64,000 bases of DNA. Source: Chinchilla lanigera (taxonomy: Eukaryota > Chordata > Mammalia > Rodentia > Chinchillidae). This document shows positions 33,850 through 45,234 of this stretch, piece after piece. The first letter of the stretch is position 1. The number at the start of each line of letters is the position of its first letter. Location of the stretch: the NCBI RefSeq assembly GCF_000276665.1, contig NW_004955472.1:2796460-2860459 (forward strand). Reading direction: 5' to 3'. Made by a program: the position numbers and the translations under genes. The notes under the pieces were generated by a model. It saw only the letters and a program-made list of their open reading frames with translations, was not told the origin of the DNA and searched no databases.

Positions 33850-34075
33850 GTGGCAGTTGTCTTACTAGGGTACTGCAGAACCTTATAAGCATAAACATTC
33901 CCTGGGGTCTCCACTAGAATTCTGATTTCACTGCATGGGATGAGATTTGGTCAACAGTATTTTTGCAGTCAAATTTTCTAACAGAGAGCTGTACCTCCTG
34001 GCCAACAATATTTTTAGAAAAAGCCACCCAGGTAATTCTGCTTCCCTCCTGGCGGGCTCTCAGACTTTCACCCTG
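33850..34075 (+). mobile_element. MER5/hAT-Charlie-like fragment (tentative)
   Basis: 'tccactagaattctgatttcactgcatggg' and 'aaagccacccaggtaattctg' followed by 'ctctcagactttcacc' recall MER5-type elements. Too diverged for a firm call. Confidence 0.35.
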
Positions 34076-34079
34076 ACCC

Positions 34080-34335
34080 TTCCCTGAATCCCCACCTTCC
34101 GGAACTCTGGGTTCAGCTGTAGTGTCACTGTCCGTGGGAGGTTCGTTTCTTCCCCAGAACTTCGATCGTTTCCCTCAGCACATGTGCCGGGATTTAGGTC
34201 GTTAGTTCCCTCGTTTGGCAGCTGTCCCTTTCCTGGTAGGCTAGAAGCTTCTGGGGGCCAAGCCTCCTTCTCCGTGAATGCCAGGCAGAGTCTGGCACAT
34301 AGGTGCTGGCCGAAGGTGTGAGGCTTAATAAATAA
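34080..34335 (+). mobile_element. L2 LINE 3' end (ancient)
   Basis: Order of L2 3' features: 'ggaactctgggttcagctgtagtgtcac', 'ttccccagaactt', 'aggctagaagcttctggggg', and finally 'gtctggcacataggtgctgg' with 'aataaataaa'. Confidence 0.75.
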
Positions 34336-34454
34336 AAAACTGCTTCTTTCTGCGGGCCCTTATTCCATTATTTTTCTTTTCTTTCTAGGATCTTCAGATT
34401 TTTTCCTACTTACCCATTTGCCTGAGTCTAAAACCACACTCAGAACATTGCCAT

Positions 34455-34648
34455 CCTGTCAGGCATGACTGGTGCAAGCCTGAATCCCAGTTGCTGGGGA
34501 AGCTGAGGCGGGAGGACTGTAAGTTTGAGGCCAGCCTGGACAACTTGCTGAGACCATGTCTCAGAACCGTAATTAGGTAAATAAGTAGAGAACTTCGATC
34601 GTTTGCTCAGCGCTCCCTGGGCTCAATCCCCCAGTACTGAAAAGAAAA
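34455..34648 (+). mobile_element. B1+ID dimeric SINE (B1-dID-like)
   Basis: Left B1 half: 'cctgaatcccagttgctgggg', 'gctgaggcgggaggactg', 'gaggccagcctggacaac'. Right ID half is degraded: 'tcgtttgctcagcgctccctgggctcaatccccc'. Same architecture as at 7.17 kb. Confidence 0.78.
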
Positions 34649-34734
34649 CTTCTCATCCCAAATCAAATATATACAGGAACTTTCTCTTTGCATCCTCCTG
34701 TTCTTACTTTAGTTCTTTCTTCTGTTAGAGAAAC

Positions 34735-34978
34735 AGCTTAGCCTGAGGATAAGAAAGTCAGTCTGCAATCAGATTGCTTGGGTTCAAGTCGTTTGTTGCT
34801 ACCTACTAGATTTACAATTTGGGGTAAATTATTTCATGATCTTGTCCTTCATTTTCCTCCTCCTTCAAGTGGGAATAACAGTATTTTCCTTCCAGGGTCT
34901 CTGTGAGAACTGAGTGAGGTACTGTATGTAAATGGTATATGATTTCTAAGTACTCTGTAAATACATCCATTATTGTTA
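34735..34978 (+). mobile_element. MIR SINE (ancient)
   Basis: Forward MIR with 'gcaatcagattgcttgggttcaagt', 'tactagatttacaatttggggtaaatta', 'tccttcattttcctcctcc' and 'agtactctgtaaataca' in consensus order. Confidence 0.78.
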
Positions 34979-35639
34979 CAATACTGGGTTCCTTATAGTC
35001 AATCTTCACTGGCTGTTTCTGCTGTCTCCATTTCACTGACCTCTCAACCACTAGGAAGGGTTCTCTGCCCCGAAGCATCACCCAACCCATAGCCTTTGTT
35101 ATGTTTCACTTATTTAGATCTTGCTGAGCCTTGGAGCACTAGTGACCTCCTCCACTGTTCCCTTCTTCACTCACTGTTTTCTTTTCTTACCTTTCTAGCT
35201 GTCCCTTCTTCAGGTCTTCACAGTTTTCTTCTTCTGTGCCAGCTCCAGGGTTTTGTCTTTAGCCTCTGCTTTCTTACTTTTTCATTCAACTTGGCTAGTT
35301 TTTACAGTTTGCAAGCAGCTCTTTGTTGATGAAAATTCCCATACTAATATCTTTACTCCGAACCTCTCTCCTGAAATATAGATCAATAATGATTAGGGTT
35401 CCTGAGACCCTTGCATCTCGGTGTCCTAGATAGAGGCAAGATTAAACATGTCCAAGGCAGATTACTAACTTTCCAGCAAATCATCTCCCTTATTCTGTAT
35501 TTCAATTAATTATTACACTCTTTGTAAAATATTTGCTATTTGAACCACAGAGAATACCCTCTGAATGCCTGACAAATGGCTACATTCCCAAGGGAACAAA
35601 GAAACATGGATTCAAGGCTGGTTAGTTACCTGCCAAAAT
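34979..35639. other. No recognised element
   Basis: Unique-looking sequence with CT-rich stretches near 35150-35290. Nothing recognised. Confidence 0.4.
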
Positions 35640-35845
35640 TAAGTACGATACTGTATGGTGAAAAGAGAATAGGCTTTGGAATAAAACAGACTCTAATCTG
35701 AATCTTAGCTCTGACCTTTCCTGCTTGTGTGACCTGACATGAGGATGACACTGCTAATCTCTTAAGGTTGTAAGGATGATAAAGTAATATAAGGACACAA
35801 GGCACTTGGCACGTAGCAGGCACATGAAATGGTAGCTTTTTGTAT
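35640..35845 (+). mobile_element. MIR SINE (ancient)
   Basis: Forward MIR: 'gagaataggctttggaataaaacagac', 'tgaatcttagctctgac', 'gcttgtgtgacctg', 'ttaaggttgtaaggatgat', 'ggcacttggcacgtagcagg'. The centre is shortened. Confidence 0.75.
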
Positions 35846-35850
35846 TCTCA

Positions 35851-35947
35851 CACTAGACCAGTGACGGCGAACCTTTTAGAGCTTTGAATAATAACAAACA
35901 GCCGGCTGCAGCACACGTGCCATAGGTTTGCCGCCAGTGACCTAGAC
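35851..35947. mobile_element. hAT-type MITE, 81 bp, with 8-bp imperfect TSD
   Basis: Element at 35859-35939 with terminal inverted repeats: left CAGTGACGGCGAACC, right (reverse complement) CACTGGCGGCAAACC, 12 of 15 positions shared. Flanking octamers CACTAGAC (35851-35858) and ACCTAGAC (35940-35947) share six of eight bases, including six in a row. CA(G/C)TG termini plus 8-bp duplications are the hAT signature. There is no coding capacity, so it must have depended on a transposase made elsewhere. Confidence 0.75.
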
Positions 35948-37159
35948 TTCACTTGTAAACCTAACTTGACTTATAAGCTAATGCATTCTGAATCCATGAA
36001 TTTCTCCCTGACCAGGACCAGTGGTTGCTGAAGATGTTGGGATCAAAATGCCTCAAATTATCTACTTGGAGGTGTGAAACTTGCTTGGTGAGGTCAACTA
36101 GCCCATGTGAGGTGCCTCTTCTGGTACCTGGTTGAAGATCTGATTTCCCATGGGGCTAGTTGGTGTGCTTTCTTGCATATCAAGTTACATGGTAATTCCC
36201 CCCCCCCCCATGCCTTCTCAGAACTCTGTGAAGCCTTTTCCTTTTAACTTTTAATTTGTCAAATCCAAATGGATCCAGTTCAGGATATCAACATCACAGC
36301 TGCTGAGATGAGACCTGGGGAAGCTTGATGGGGTGGGAGTAAGATACTTTAGGCTCTGTAAAAGATGCAAGAGACAGAGAAGATTTTATATCTTAAAGAA
36401 TCAGAGAAAGAATTATAATCACTATTTTCTCGAGTAAAATGCAGGTTGAACAGAAATTTTGTGGACGATAATGTGTCATTTCAGTGAACTGATTATAATC
36501 TATCCTTTAAGGTCTTAAAGATAGTGGAGGCCAGACACTTTCGGATGTGTTCTGTTTGAGCGCAGTGCTGGAGCATTTCCTTCTCTGAAAAAGCTCATAT
36601 GCACCCGCGTTAATCTGCAGTGAGTGGGAAGTAGCCCTGGTGATTATGGCAAAGGTGAGTGTGGAGTCTGAGCAGGACTGAATGTGCTGCTGTTTGCCTG
36701 TGTGGGAAAGATTTTCCTGCAGCCTCCCTGCGAGTTGATCACAGAGGAGTAGAAGACACAGGTCAGCACAGTTCAGTACTTAGATCCCCAGCACTCATTT
36801 CTACCTCATTACTGTGTAAGAGAATCTGCAGTCCGCAGGTCACTGCAAACACCAGGTCGGTTTGAGAGAGAAAGAGAAAGAAGATGGGTTGGCATAGGTT
36901 ATAGTGAATCAAAAGCATCAGAAAAAAGTTTTACAGGAGGGAGGAAGACAGGGAAGGTGGAGGGTGTTCATGTCCCTGCCATAGAATAGAATAGAGAGGT
37001 TAAAATCCCCCGACACGATGTGGAGTAACTAGTGGAAAGGCACTAGGGGTACCAATAGGGTGGTCCACGTGATCAGATCTTCAGTGCTTGGTAATTAGTG
37101 GTTATTAAGGTTGGGCTCCTCCCCTGCCACGAAGTCTGAGGGTAGGGGTCTCCCTTTCT
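35948..37159. other. Unassigned sequence with a C12 tract and half of a diverged direct repeat
   Basis: C12 homopolymer at 36198-36209. A segment at 36361-36442 is repeated in diverged form at 37301-37380. Otherwise nothing recognised. A donor-like AAAGGTGAGT at 36651 has no matching acceptor. Confidence 0.45.
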
Positions 37160-37380
37160 TGATCATTACCTTTTATTTTCTTCTCCGTTGTGCTGAGTAT
37201 CAAACACAGGACTCTCTGCTACTAAGCTATACTCTAGCCCCTGATGATTACATTTCAAAGGGGCAGATCCCAGATCCTTGAAAGGGACATATCTGGGTTA
37301 TAAAAGGTGAAAGAGACAGAGATTTTACATTTGAGAGGAGCAGAGAAAGAATTATAGTCACAGTTTTCTAGAGTAAATGC
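36361..37380 (+). repeat. Diverged direct repeat pair of about 80 bp, about 940 bp apart
   Basis: Copies at 36361-36442 and 37301-37380 share 'agagacagaga', 'cagagaaagaattata', 'tcac' and 'ttttct' followed by 'gagtaaa' and 'tgc', in order and spacing. They could be two copies of one old LTR or transposon. The family is not recognised. Confidence 0.6.
37160..37257 (-). mobile_element. ID-type SINE, older copy
   Basis: Reverse ID body at about 37176-37241 ('tgtgctgagtatcaaacacaggac', 'ctaagctatactctagcccc'). Flanks TGATCATTACCTTTTA and TGATGATTACATTTCA look like a decayed TSD. Confidence 0.75.
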
Positions 37381-37789
37381 TCTAAGAAAGGGCAGTCAGG
37401 AAGAAAACTGTCTAAAGTTTAGTTTAGCTGAGGGAAATGTTAAACTTATCTTAGTCAAAAGCCAATGGAAAAATTTCCAGTTGGACGCTTCTGGTGCACT
37501 ACCACCCAGGTTGGTACAATGTTGCTGAAAAAATTATGATAGTTAAGGGTTTTTGCCCTTTTCCAAGCCATTTCCTTCCATTAGCGGAGGCCCTTTAACT
37601 AAAGTAAGAGACTCAAGTAGCAAAAGACTGGAATTCTACTAAAAGCCTGCTCTCAGATCCTTTACTGGGTTGGTAAAAGCTCAAAATAAGGCCTCCCTTT
37701 TAGGAAAATGTATTCTTGGCTCTAGACAGACAGTTATTTAAGCTCACCCATTTTCTGCTTCCCATGACTTATCTTTGTCAGGGATAGTT
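37258..37789. other. No recognised element apart from the direct repeat
   Basis: Unique-looking sequence containing the second copy of the 80-bp direct repeat (37301-37380). Confidence 0.4.
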
Positions 37790-38035
37790 CAGGATTTAGG
37801 GTGATATTATTGAAGGGTTTAAGGCTTTGGGGTCCTGGCTTTGCAGTTAATAACCTGTTCTCTTGGGCATGTATTTAACCTCTCTTAATCTCAGTTACTT
37901 AGTACACAAAGGGGGGTGAGCCTAGCTACCCTTTAGAGATGCTGTAAGGGTTAAGCGACCTACTACATATTAAAACATTAGCTCAGCACCCGGCACATAG
38001 TAAGGGCTGATAAGGGGTAATTGTTATTAGTATGA
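37790..38035 (+). mobile_element. MIR SINE (ancient)
   Basis: Forward MIR: 'ctttggggtcctggctttgcag', 'cttgggcatgtatttaacctctcttaatctcag', 'gagatgctgtaagggttaag', 'gctcagcacccggcacatagtaaggg'. One of the best-preserved copies. Confidence 0.85.
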
Positions 38036-39989
38036 GGTAATGTTTTTAAGTGCCTTTAAAGGAGAATTTTAATATAAAAATTTAAAAAGTGATGCACGCT
38101 TTTTCAAGTTGATGTACTTTATGGGAAGTAATATATTTTTCCTTATGTTTGTTCAGTCACAATGGTTGTGTACCACTAATACAATTTTCCAGGGAACAAC
38201 TATTCTGGTTAGCATTCTTCAAAAATTCCCTTCCTTTTAGGTGATGAAACTTAATTAAATGGGGAGGTAATAAAAATGCAGGGTTTGGGGCCGCTAAGTA
38301 TTGTCACTTGTTAATGAGTTTAGGGTTGATTGTGTCGGAGGAAAACTGTGATTAATCAGAACGTGCTGCTGGTCGAGCAGAACTATTTCTGGATGGGTGG
38401 GCTCCTTTGCCTGTCACTCAAGCTCAGGCGAAGTGAAGGCCTGGTGAGGTCTCTTTGTTCCTTTCCCAGCTGGAGGGTCCTGAGGCTCTGGGTAAGAGAA
38501 GATCCCTAAAGACTCCTCAGGAGATCAGATTTTCTTTAAGGTTGAGGGTTTTCTTTTTAAAGATGATCAGTCTTTAGAAAAAGAAATGAAATTAATCACC
38601 TTAGTTGTCCTCAGCTGTCTTCTGCCCCCTGGTTTTACTTATGTGGGTGAGGGGTAAGTGTGGGGCTTAGCGGCCCGGACAGAGGAAGACAGCCTCTGGC
38701 CTGTCTGATCGTGCTGTGGGGTAGGAGAGGAGTGGGGGAGGGCTGGACTGGAAGAGACCTAGGAAGGGGCTCATTTCACGTGTAGACTGACCCACTCTGA
38801 TTTGACAGCCGAAGTCCTAGCCTCTGCTGACTGCTATGACCCGGGTTTGGGTGCTCGATGGATCAAAGCTTCCTTGTGGTGAGCCGCAGTGGGAGGGGTA
38901 TGTATGTGTGTGTGGAGAAGTACCGCAGATGTTTGGGAATTTCCTGGAGCACCTCAGCCCCGGGCGTGAGGTCACACTACTGGGTGTTGTTAAGTGCTCA
39001 AAAAGGCAAGGATTTAAGTTTTATTAAATCACACCAGGAAGCAGGTATTTACTTTTGAGCTGTCTTTCAGCCCTTTGACCGTGTCAAGAAAGAAGGGTTT
39101 TGGTTTGATGCTAGGGTGCTTTGACTCTCTAAGTCTTATCACTCTTCATTGAAAAGATTAAAGGAGTCTGTTTAAAGAAAAACACTAACTCAACCATACT
39201 ATGAGTGAGTGATGTTTTCTGGAGTATGCCCTGAGATATGCCTTCACGAAGAGAGATTTTTGGAGTTGAATTTCCTTGGTCATGCGTCAGAGTTGCTTGG
39301 TTTTTCAGGGCAAGGAAAAGAGGAATGTTGCCTGGATTTATGTAACTGTGTTCTCTCTTCTTCTGTCCTCTAGCTCTGAAAATCCAGAGCAGTTCAAGTG
39401 CATGTCAAATCCTGCAGCAAATTGGAGACTACATACTGCTATGTCGTGGGAACTTACAAGTCAAGGTAGATAACTGGCTTTCTGCATCTGCAGAGGTGGG
39501 CAGGGGAGAATCTCTCCAAGGAAACGCCAGCCGCCGGAGTCCTGTGTGTCATGGCGCTTGGTAAATTTATGAGCAGACTTTGTAGCAATGTCCCTGCCAT
39601 GGGGGAAAAAGTCACACATGAAATTGAAAATCCTTTGACTTTTTGATCAGAATTTCTGCCTATGCAGGGTTTTAGGCTAAACGTCTGCTAGAAAATTGCA
39701 TGTGCTTGCTTTGGCTCGTGAAGTGTATATATTCTTTCGTTCCTCAGCCCCACAGAAGCAGATCTGACCTTGTGTGAGGAAGGAAAGGAAGGCCGAGAAT
39801 CCCTGGTAAAACTGTGAAATAGACAAAATATGTCCTTGATTTTCCCACACACCCTTTCCAAATCCTTCTCTCTAGCTTTAGCACCCTTCTCTTCCCCAGC
39901 CACTGGGTCAAGTCCTGTCTGGTTGCCTGGGGTTTTTCCTATAAAAGAAGAAATCCATTCATGAACTCCTTTCCAAGTAAGTTCTAGGA
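38036..39989. other. Unique sequence with one candidate exon
   Basis: No repeats recognised. A possible exon lies at 39374-39465, with a strong pyrimidine tract and CTCTAG acceptor and a moderate donor (AAGGTAGAT). I do not recognise its translation in any frame, so no gene is called. Confidence 0.35.
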
Positions 39990-40081
39990 TTTTTTTTTTT
40001 TTTTGTACTGGGACAAAACTTGAACCCTGGACCTTGTACTTGCCAGGCAGGCGCTGTGCCACTGAGCTATATGCCTGGCCT
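39990..40081 (-). mobile_element. ID-type SINE
   Basis: Reverse ID preceded by a T16 run: 'acaaaacttgaaccctggacc', 'cttgccaggcaggcgctgtgcc', 'actgagctatatgcctggcc'. No convincing TSD. Confidence 0.88.
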
Positions 40082-42333
40082 GGGGATGTTTTATTTTAAA
40101 AGAGGATTGATTTCTAGGAAATGCAATGAAATCAATGGCATTAAAGTAATTGAAGTTAATTTGGACGTGATTACACGTGGGGCCTGCGGTGGGGTGAGTT
40201 CCAGTCCTCTCAGCCGTGCCTCGTCCAAAGGGAGATAAGAGTAAGGCCCTAGCTCCCCTAGATAAAGCTCAGAGAAATAATGAGCTTGTGACTTAGAAAA
40301 AGACCAAATGAACCAGCTCTTTCTGGAGCCAACATAACCAGCTATAAAACTCGTGTACGTTATTTGTGGGCGGTTCCCTCCACATACTGCCCAAATAGTT
40401 TCTATGGTATTTTTTGTGTGTTTAAAATGTGAAATACGTTCAGAGAGAATGCCATGGTAACCCACACAGAAAAGTCCAGGGAAAACAACTTGCTCCTATA
40501 GTTTAAGCCTGAAATTCTTTTTCCACAGGGCTGTGCCTGCCTGATTTTCTATTGAACTGAATCTCAATTAGTTCAGTTGTATCTGAGGGGCAAATGCAGG
40601 TAGATATTTCTCTTGCAGGGCTATCAAAGTAAACCTAGAGTGAAAGCTTCTGAGCACCAGCCTCCACATAACCGAGGGGCTGTGGTTCTGATCCTTGTGC
40701 ACGAGGCTGTTACTGACCCTCAGTTGATGGAAGGGCGCTGGTATGTCGCTTGGGGATACTGCCTGCCTTGTAACTGTCCTAAAAAAGAAGATATCATCCC
40801 TCAGAGTTACTGGGTCATCATCTTCTTTTAGCTCCGCTGAAGGGCCAAGGAGCTGCAAAGCCCAAGTGTGTCTCCCCCGCCCCCAGCTTGGAGCACACGT
40901 GGCTTCATTGGCCGTGGCCATGACTCATTAGTCAGCCGGCTGTAGGCCTGCCCACGAAGCAGCGGTTTCGGCCCTAAATGCAAGGCCGGCGCTCAGTAGC
41001 AACTGGGGGAGCCAATTAAGGAGCTTCCTCTCGGGACGGCTGTCTCTGGGGGACCCCAGGGTTCCCTGGAAGGGCCTGAGGCTGTGTGCTGTCATGTCCA
41101 ATGAGTTGTGGAGTCTGTCACTTGATGGCTGCCTTTCTGGCTGAGTTGGCTCTTTTTTCCCTAATTAAACCTTGTTTTTTCCTCTCTAGGAGGAAGGGGA
41201 AACAGCCGTTTACTGGCGTAGCTCAGCCTGCCACGTTCTGCTCATGAAACGAGGAGGTACCTGGAGTTTGAAATGTTAACGGCAGCGCTGCTCATACACG
41301 CCCTTCAGACCGACTGAAACTGTGGGGACTGAAACAGTTCTCTCTCTTCCGCAGGAAAACACGAGTGAATAGTCCCCCTTGGAGGGGAGCGCACGGGGAG
41401 CGCACCACGGAGGCATGGGCGAGGGCTGCGGCTGTCCAGCGCGGGCGGCAGATGCAGGTTTCACGAAACACGTTAGGGCAGGGCTGGTCTTCAGCATAAC
41501 CCTGAGATTGGCAAATGTAACCCCTGAGCCTCTTGGCTCGTTTTTACATCTGCTCCATCTCCTCGTGTGGCTCCTGCTCCCACGCCTGGCGCCCCGCGCA
41601 CGGCCGCTCTCACTCCGAGTTCCGAAGCATCTCCTGCGCCAGGCTCCCAGTGAAATCCGGCCGTCCCGTGGGGCCTCCTTAGTGGCTGAATGTTTGTTAA
41701 TGGGGTAAACTACTTTTGTGATATTAAACTTGGATGGAACAGGTGATATTTTGCCTTTCGACAGGGATCACCATGGTTTTATCTCATCGAGGAAACACAC
41801 GGTGAGAACTCAGATTGGGGCACGGGCTGTAAAATTACGCTTTTAAAAAAGCAACCTCAGCATTTCTCAGAGAGAACGGTGTCCGTCCCGGTGAGGGAAG
41901 GCTTACATGTCTTTTTAAACAAGATTCCATTAACTTCCTTTCAGTCTCAGTTCAGGCCTCAGAAGCAAACTGGAGGCTTTCAGAGGCGTTTTCCTTTGGA
42001 TTTATCAGGAGTTGCTGCCTAGTTTTTGGAGAGGAGCGCATTGTCGCAGCTATTAAATCATTACAGCCTCCACATTTCAGTCGGGTAGCTTGAGTGAGCC
42101 TCCACCCCGCCGCGAGAGACCCTCCGGAACTTGCCACCGCATTTTCGGGGAGCGAGACCGTCCCCCTTCATCATCTGCACTGTGATCACTTCCCCGCCTC
42201 CCAGTCTTTATCTCCATTGTCTCCCACATCTTCCCAAACTGATTTGGTCTTAAAATCCAGTTCCCATCTCACCACCCCGCAGCTCAGAAAAGCTTTCCTG
42301 GCTCTCTGTCGGGTGAGAATAAACACTTTGCCG
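40082..42333. other. Unique, GC-richer block with AP-1 motif and two weak exon candidates
   Basis: No repeats were recognised over 2.2 kb, unusual for this window, and GC content and CpG count rise at 40.85-41.1 and 41.38-41.65 kb. An AP-1 consensus TGACTCA at 40921-40927 is followed directly by TTAGTCA. Acceptor/donor pairs bracket 41190-41256 and 41765-41801. This may be regulatory or belong to a transcript, but the sequence alone does not prove it. Confidence 0.35.
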
Positions 42334-42716
42334 TGTTACGGTTTAGAATTCTCATGTGCTCAAAGGTGGGGCTTTGGCATGGTGATTAGGTCACGGAGGT
42401 GCTGTACTCATTAATGAATGCATTCCTTGATGAGGTCATAGCTAAAGTGCTGCAGGGGTGAGGGCCTGGTCAGAAGAGGTGGATACTGGGGCCATGATCT
42501 GCGAGGACGTATTCTCGTCCCTGGGTCCTCCTTCCTCTCCTTCCTGGAGCCATAGGTTGAGCAGCTTTCCTCTGCCGTGCGCTTCCACCTCGCTCTTTCT
42601 GCCTTGGAGCCAGACAGCCATGCACTGGACGCCCTGAAATGGTGAACCAAAATAAATCTCCTTTAAATCACAGGGGTCAGGTATTTTGTCCCAGTGATGG
42701 GAGAGTGACTGAGGCG
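42334..42716 (+). mobile_element. MaLR-type LTR (solo)
   Basis: Starts TGTTACGGTTTAG. Shows 'tggtgattaggtcacggagg', 'gccatgatctgcg', 'gccttggagccagacagcc', the polyadenylation region 'AAATAAATCTCC' near 42651, and 'ttttgtcccagtgatgggag' at the end. Third forward MaLR LTR of the window. Confidence 0.8.
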
Positions 42717-42904
42717 CGCTGGCCTCTTGAACATTTCATGGTCATAACACTGGCCGAAGGAGTTGGGGTGCGTGCGCAAGGGGTGGAATGGATATCGATG
42801 AGGTTCAGGAAGCAATATGACCTGTAGTGATCAACATTAGTGACGCTGGGAAGAGACCCAGAAGGGGAATAGCCGGCTCAAAGGAGGCCTCTAATTCCAG
42901 GTTT

Positions 42905-43505
42905 TGAGGAATTGATATATGTGCACCCATGTTTATAGCAGCTCAATTTGTAAGAGCTAAATCTTGGAAATAACCCAATTGCCCAACAACTGAGGAATGG
43001 ATGAAAAATATGTGGTCTTTTTATGCAATGCAGTACTACTCAGCTATACAGAAGGATAAACTGGAGACTTGTATAGGTAAATGGATACAACTCAAGACCA
43101 TATGCGCAAGTGAAGTAAACCAGACACACATGTAAACATCACATTGTCTCTCATGTGAGAAGCTGAAAGAGTCAATAAGATCCAACATATACAATAGATA
43201 TTGTGAAAGGGAAAGAAACTGCTCAAAGAAAAGAACAACTTGGATGGGGGAAGAAAAAAAATATATATATACATAAGATAGCTAAGATAATTGTACCACT
43301 AATTTCTTCTGTTAGTTCATTGAAAGGAACAGTTTATGCTTGTGTTGTTTGAATAGTTTTGTATACCTATATCTTCTAATCTGAGCAACTACTTTGAAGA
43401 TAACAATACGCAATATAATATTGATTGTTAATTTCCTATCATCTTGTTTTGAAATTCTGTACTATTGTTTTATTTTTTTTTTCTCTTTAAAATAAAAAAA
43501 GACTA
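42905..43505 (+). mobile_element. L1 LINE 3' end with type 2 3' UTR
   Basis: Forward L1 3' end: 'cacccatgtttatagcagctcaatttg', 'cagtactactcagctata', then after 'ggggaagaaaaaaa' the 3' UTR switches to the type 2 sequence ('atagctaagataattgtaccac' to 'tttctctttaaaataaaa'), unlike the copies near 0.9 and 33.8 kb. Truncated 5'. Confidence 0.9.
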
Positions 43506-45057
43506 ATGTTTCAATCTCAGTACTACCAAGGACTCAGAATTTTTTTCTGAAAGATTTTTTCCTGCTATATTTACTATGTATGCTTACTATGTTTCCTAAT
43601 CTTTTATTAATTAGAAGTTTACATCACTGCCAAGCAGAGATTCGACCAGAAGGAGTGAACCTCTGGTAATTCATAGAATTGAGATAACTTCAGCCAAAGG
43701 CCTATGTACTATAGTCAGTGTGGGTTTGCTGAGAACAACATACCATTTCTGTCAAGTTTTAAGAAACAGAGAAAGAGCTCCAACCCCTCACTTGTAGCCA
43801 CAGGGAAAATAGACAGGGGGGTGCCAAAGTGTAGGAGGCCTTTCCCAAGTTACAGTCAAGTGGACTTCCTGGCTGTGCTCCTGCCCAGGACCTGTGATCT
43901 CTGTCAGAATGTGTCAGCACTGGAGGGTTACCATGCGGTGAGTGCTTCAGGGTCCATTTAGATTCCCAATTCTTTATCAGCACTTCTGGAAGAGGCCTCA
44001 GTAGCCTCTGTGTACCTCTCCAGCAGTCTCACCACTTAGAATGTCTGTGTAACCTGCTCTGTAGAAAGGAAGATAATGCTTATGTCCCAGAGCTGTGTTA
44101 AATTTCCTGCGCCTGACGGAGGCACACAACAATGGCTTACTTTTTAAAAATAAACGAAGTGTTGTTATAGTCAGGGTAAGTAATAGCATAAACTAACAGA
44201 GATGATAAGTGTCAGCACTTTGTGTTGAGTGCTCCAGGCCATTGCAGGGCTGAGAGAAAGAAATAACCTGATAAATACCCTGGGAAAATTGAGAGGTGTC
44301 TCGGGCTGGCTACATGAGCAGGTGTGGAGAGGGGAAATTCAGGGTCAAAAGATAACTGAGCTGTCGAATATATATAATTACAAAAAATGGCGGAACAGTT
44401 GGGTTTGGGAGGACTGGTGACACAGGATGGGGCGAGGGGCAGATGTCCAAGGGAGAGAATGACAGAAAGCAGATTTTCCCTCAGAATTTTCTTTAATCTG
44501 AATTTACTTTGTAGCAAGACTATGAAGCCACATTGAGGTATGTGGTTTTTTCATAATTGCTTTTAGGTTAGACTTCAGATGTGAAGGCCAAGTTGAAGGG
44601 GAGGCAGCTGTAACAACACTGGTAACCGTGGGTGCACGATGTCTTGGTGAGGGCCGTGTCTTTCAACCCGCCATGTTTGTTTCAGTGAAGACGCCATTCT
44701 GACTGTCACAGTGTATTTCCTCCGCATTTCTAGAACACAGACGTCTTCTCCTGTGAGGGAATGGGAGCTGGTCCTCAGTCAGAGGTGCTCAGTTGCCATC
44801 CAAGCAGGCCAGGCATCTGCAAGTAGCATGTCTTCCGTCAGGCTAAGGAAGGGTCTTGCTACTGCACTATTTGCTGACTGTGTGTCAGCTACTGGGAAAA
44901 ACATGAAGGATATAAGAAACAGTAGTAGTTGTTTCTTGCAGGTCCAAGATCTTTAAGATTTGGCGGAATGGGTGGTAATCAGGCATTAAGGATGCTGACG
45001 AAAGTTTTGGTATTCTTCATGTGGAGAGGGAATGTTTCAACATACACATGTGCACAC

Positions 45058-45094
<37 letters not shown>

Positions 45095-45234
45095 CCATGG
45101 AATTTGGTTTTTGATAACAGTTTAACAACTCATTATGTAGGAGATACTTTCTAGAGCTATATGGGTTGTTATTAGCTTTCAAAGGGCAGAAATACTTTGT
45201 AATAGTCTCTATTCAGCTAAAATCAGTTCCTTTT
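43506..45234. other. Unassigned sequence ending near a CA microsatellite
   Basis: No family recognised with confidence. The text near 44860-44930 has a faint MIR/L2 flavour. The AC tract lies at 45061-45092. Confidence 0.4.
45061..45092. repeat. (AC)16 microsatellite
   Basis: Uninterrupted AC dinucleotides over 32 bases, preceded by a similar imperfect stretch. Confidence 0.95.
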
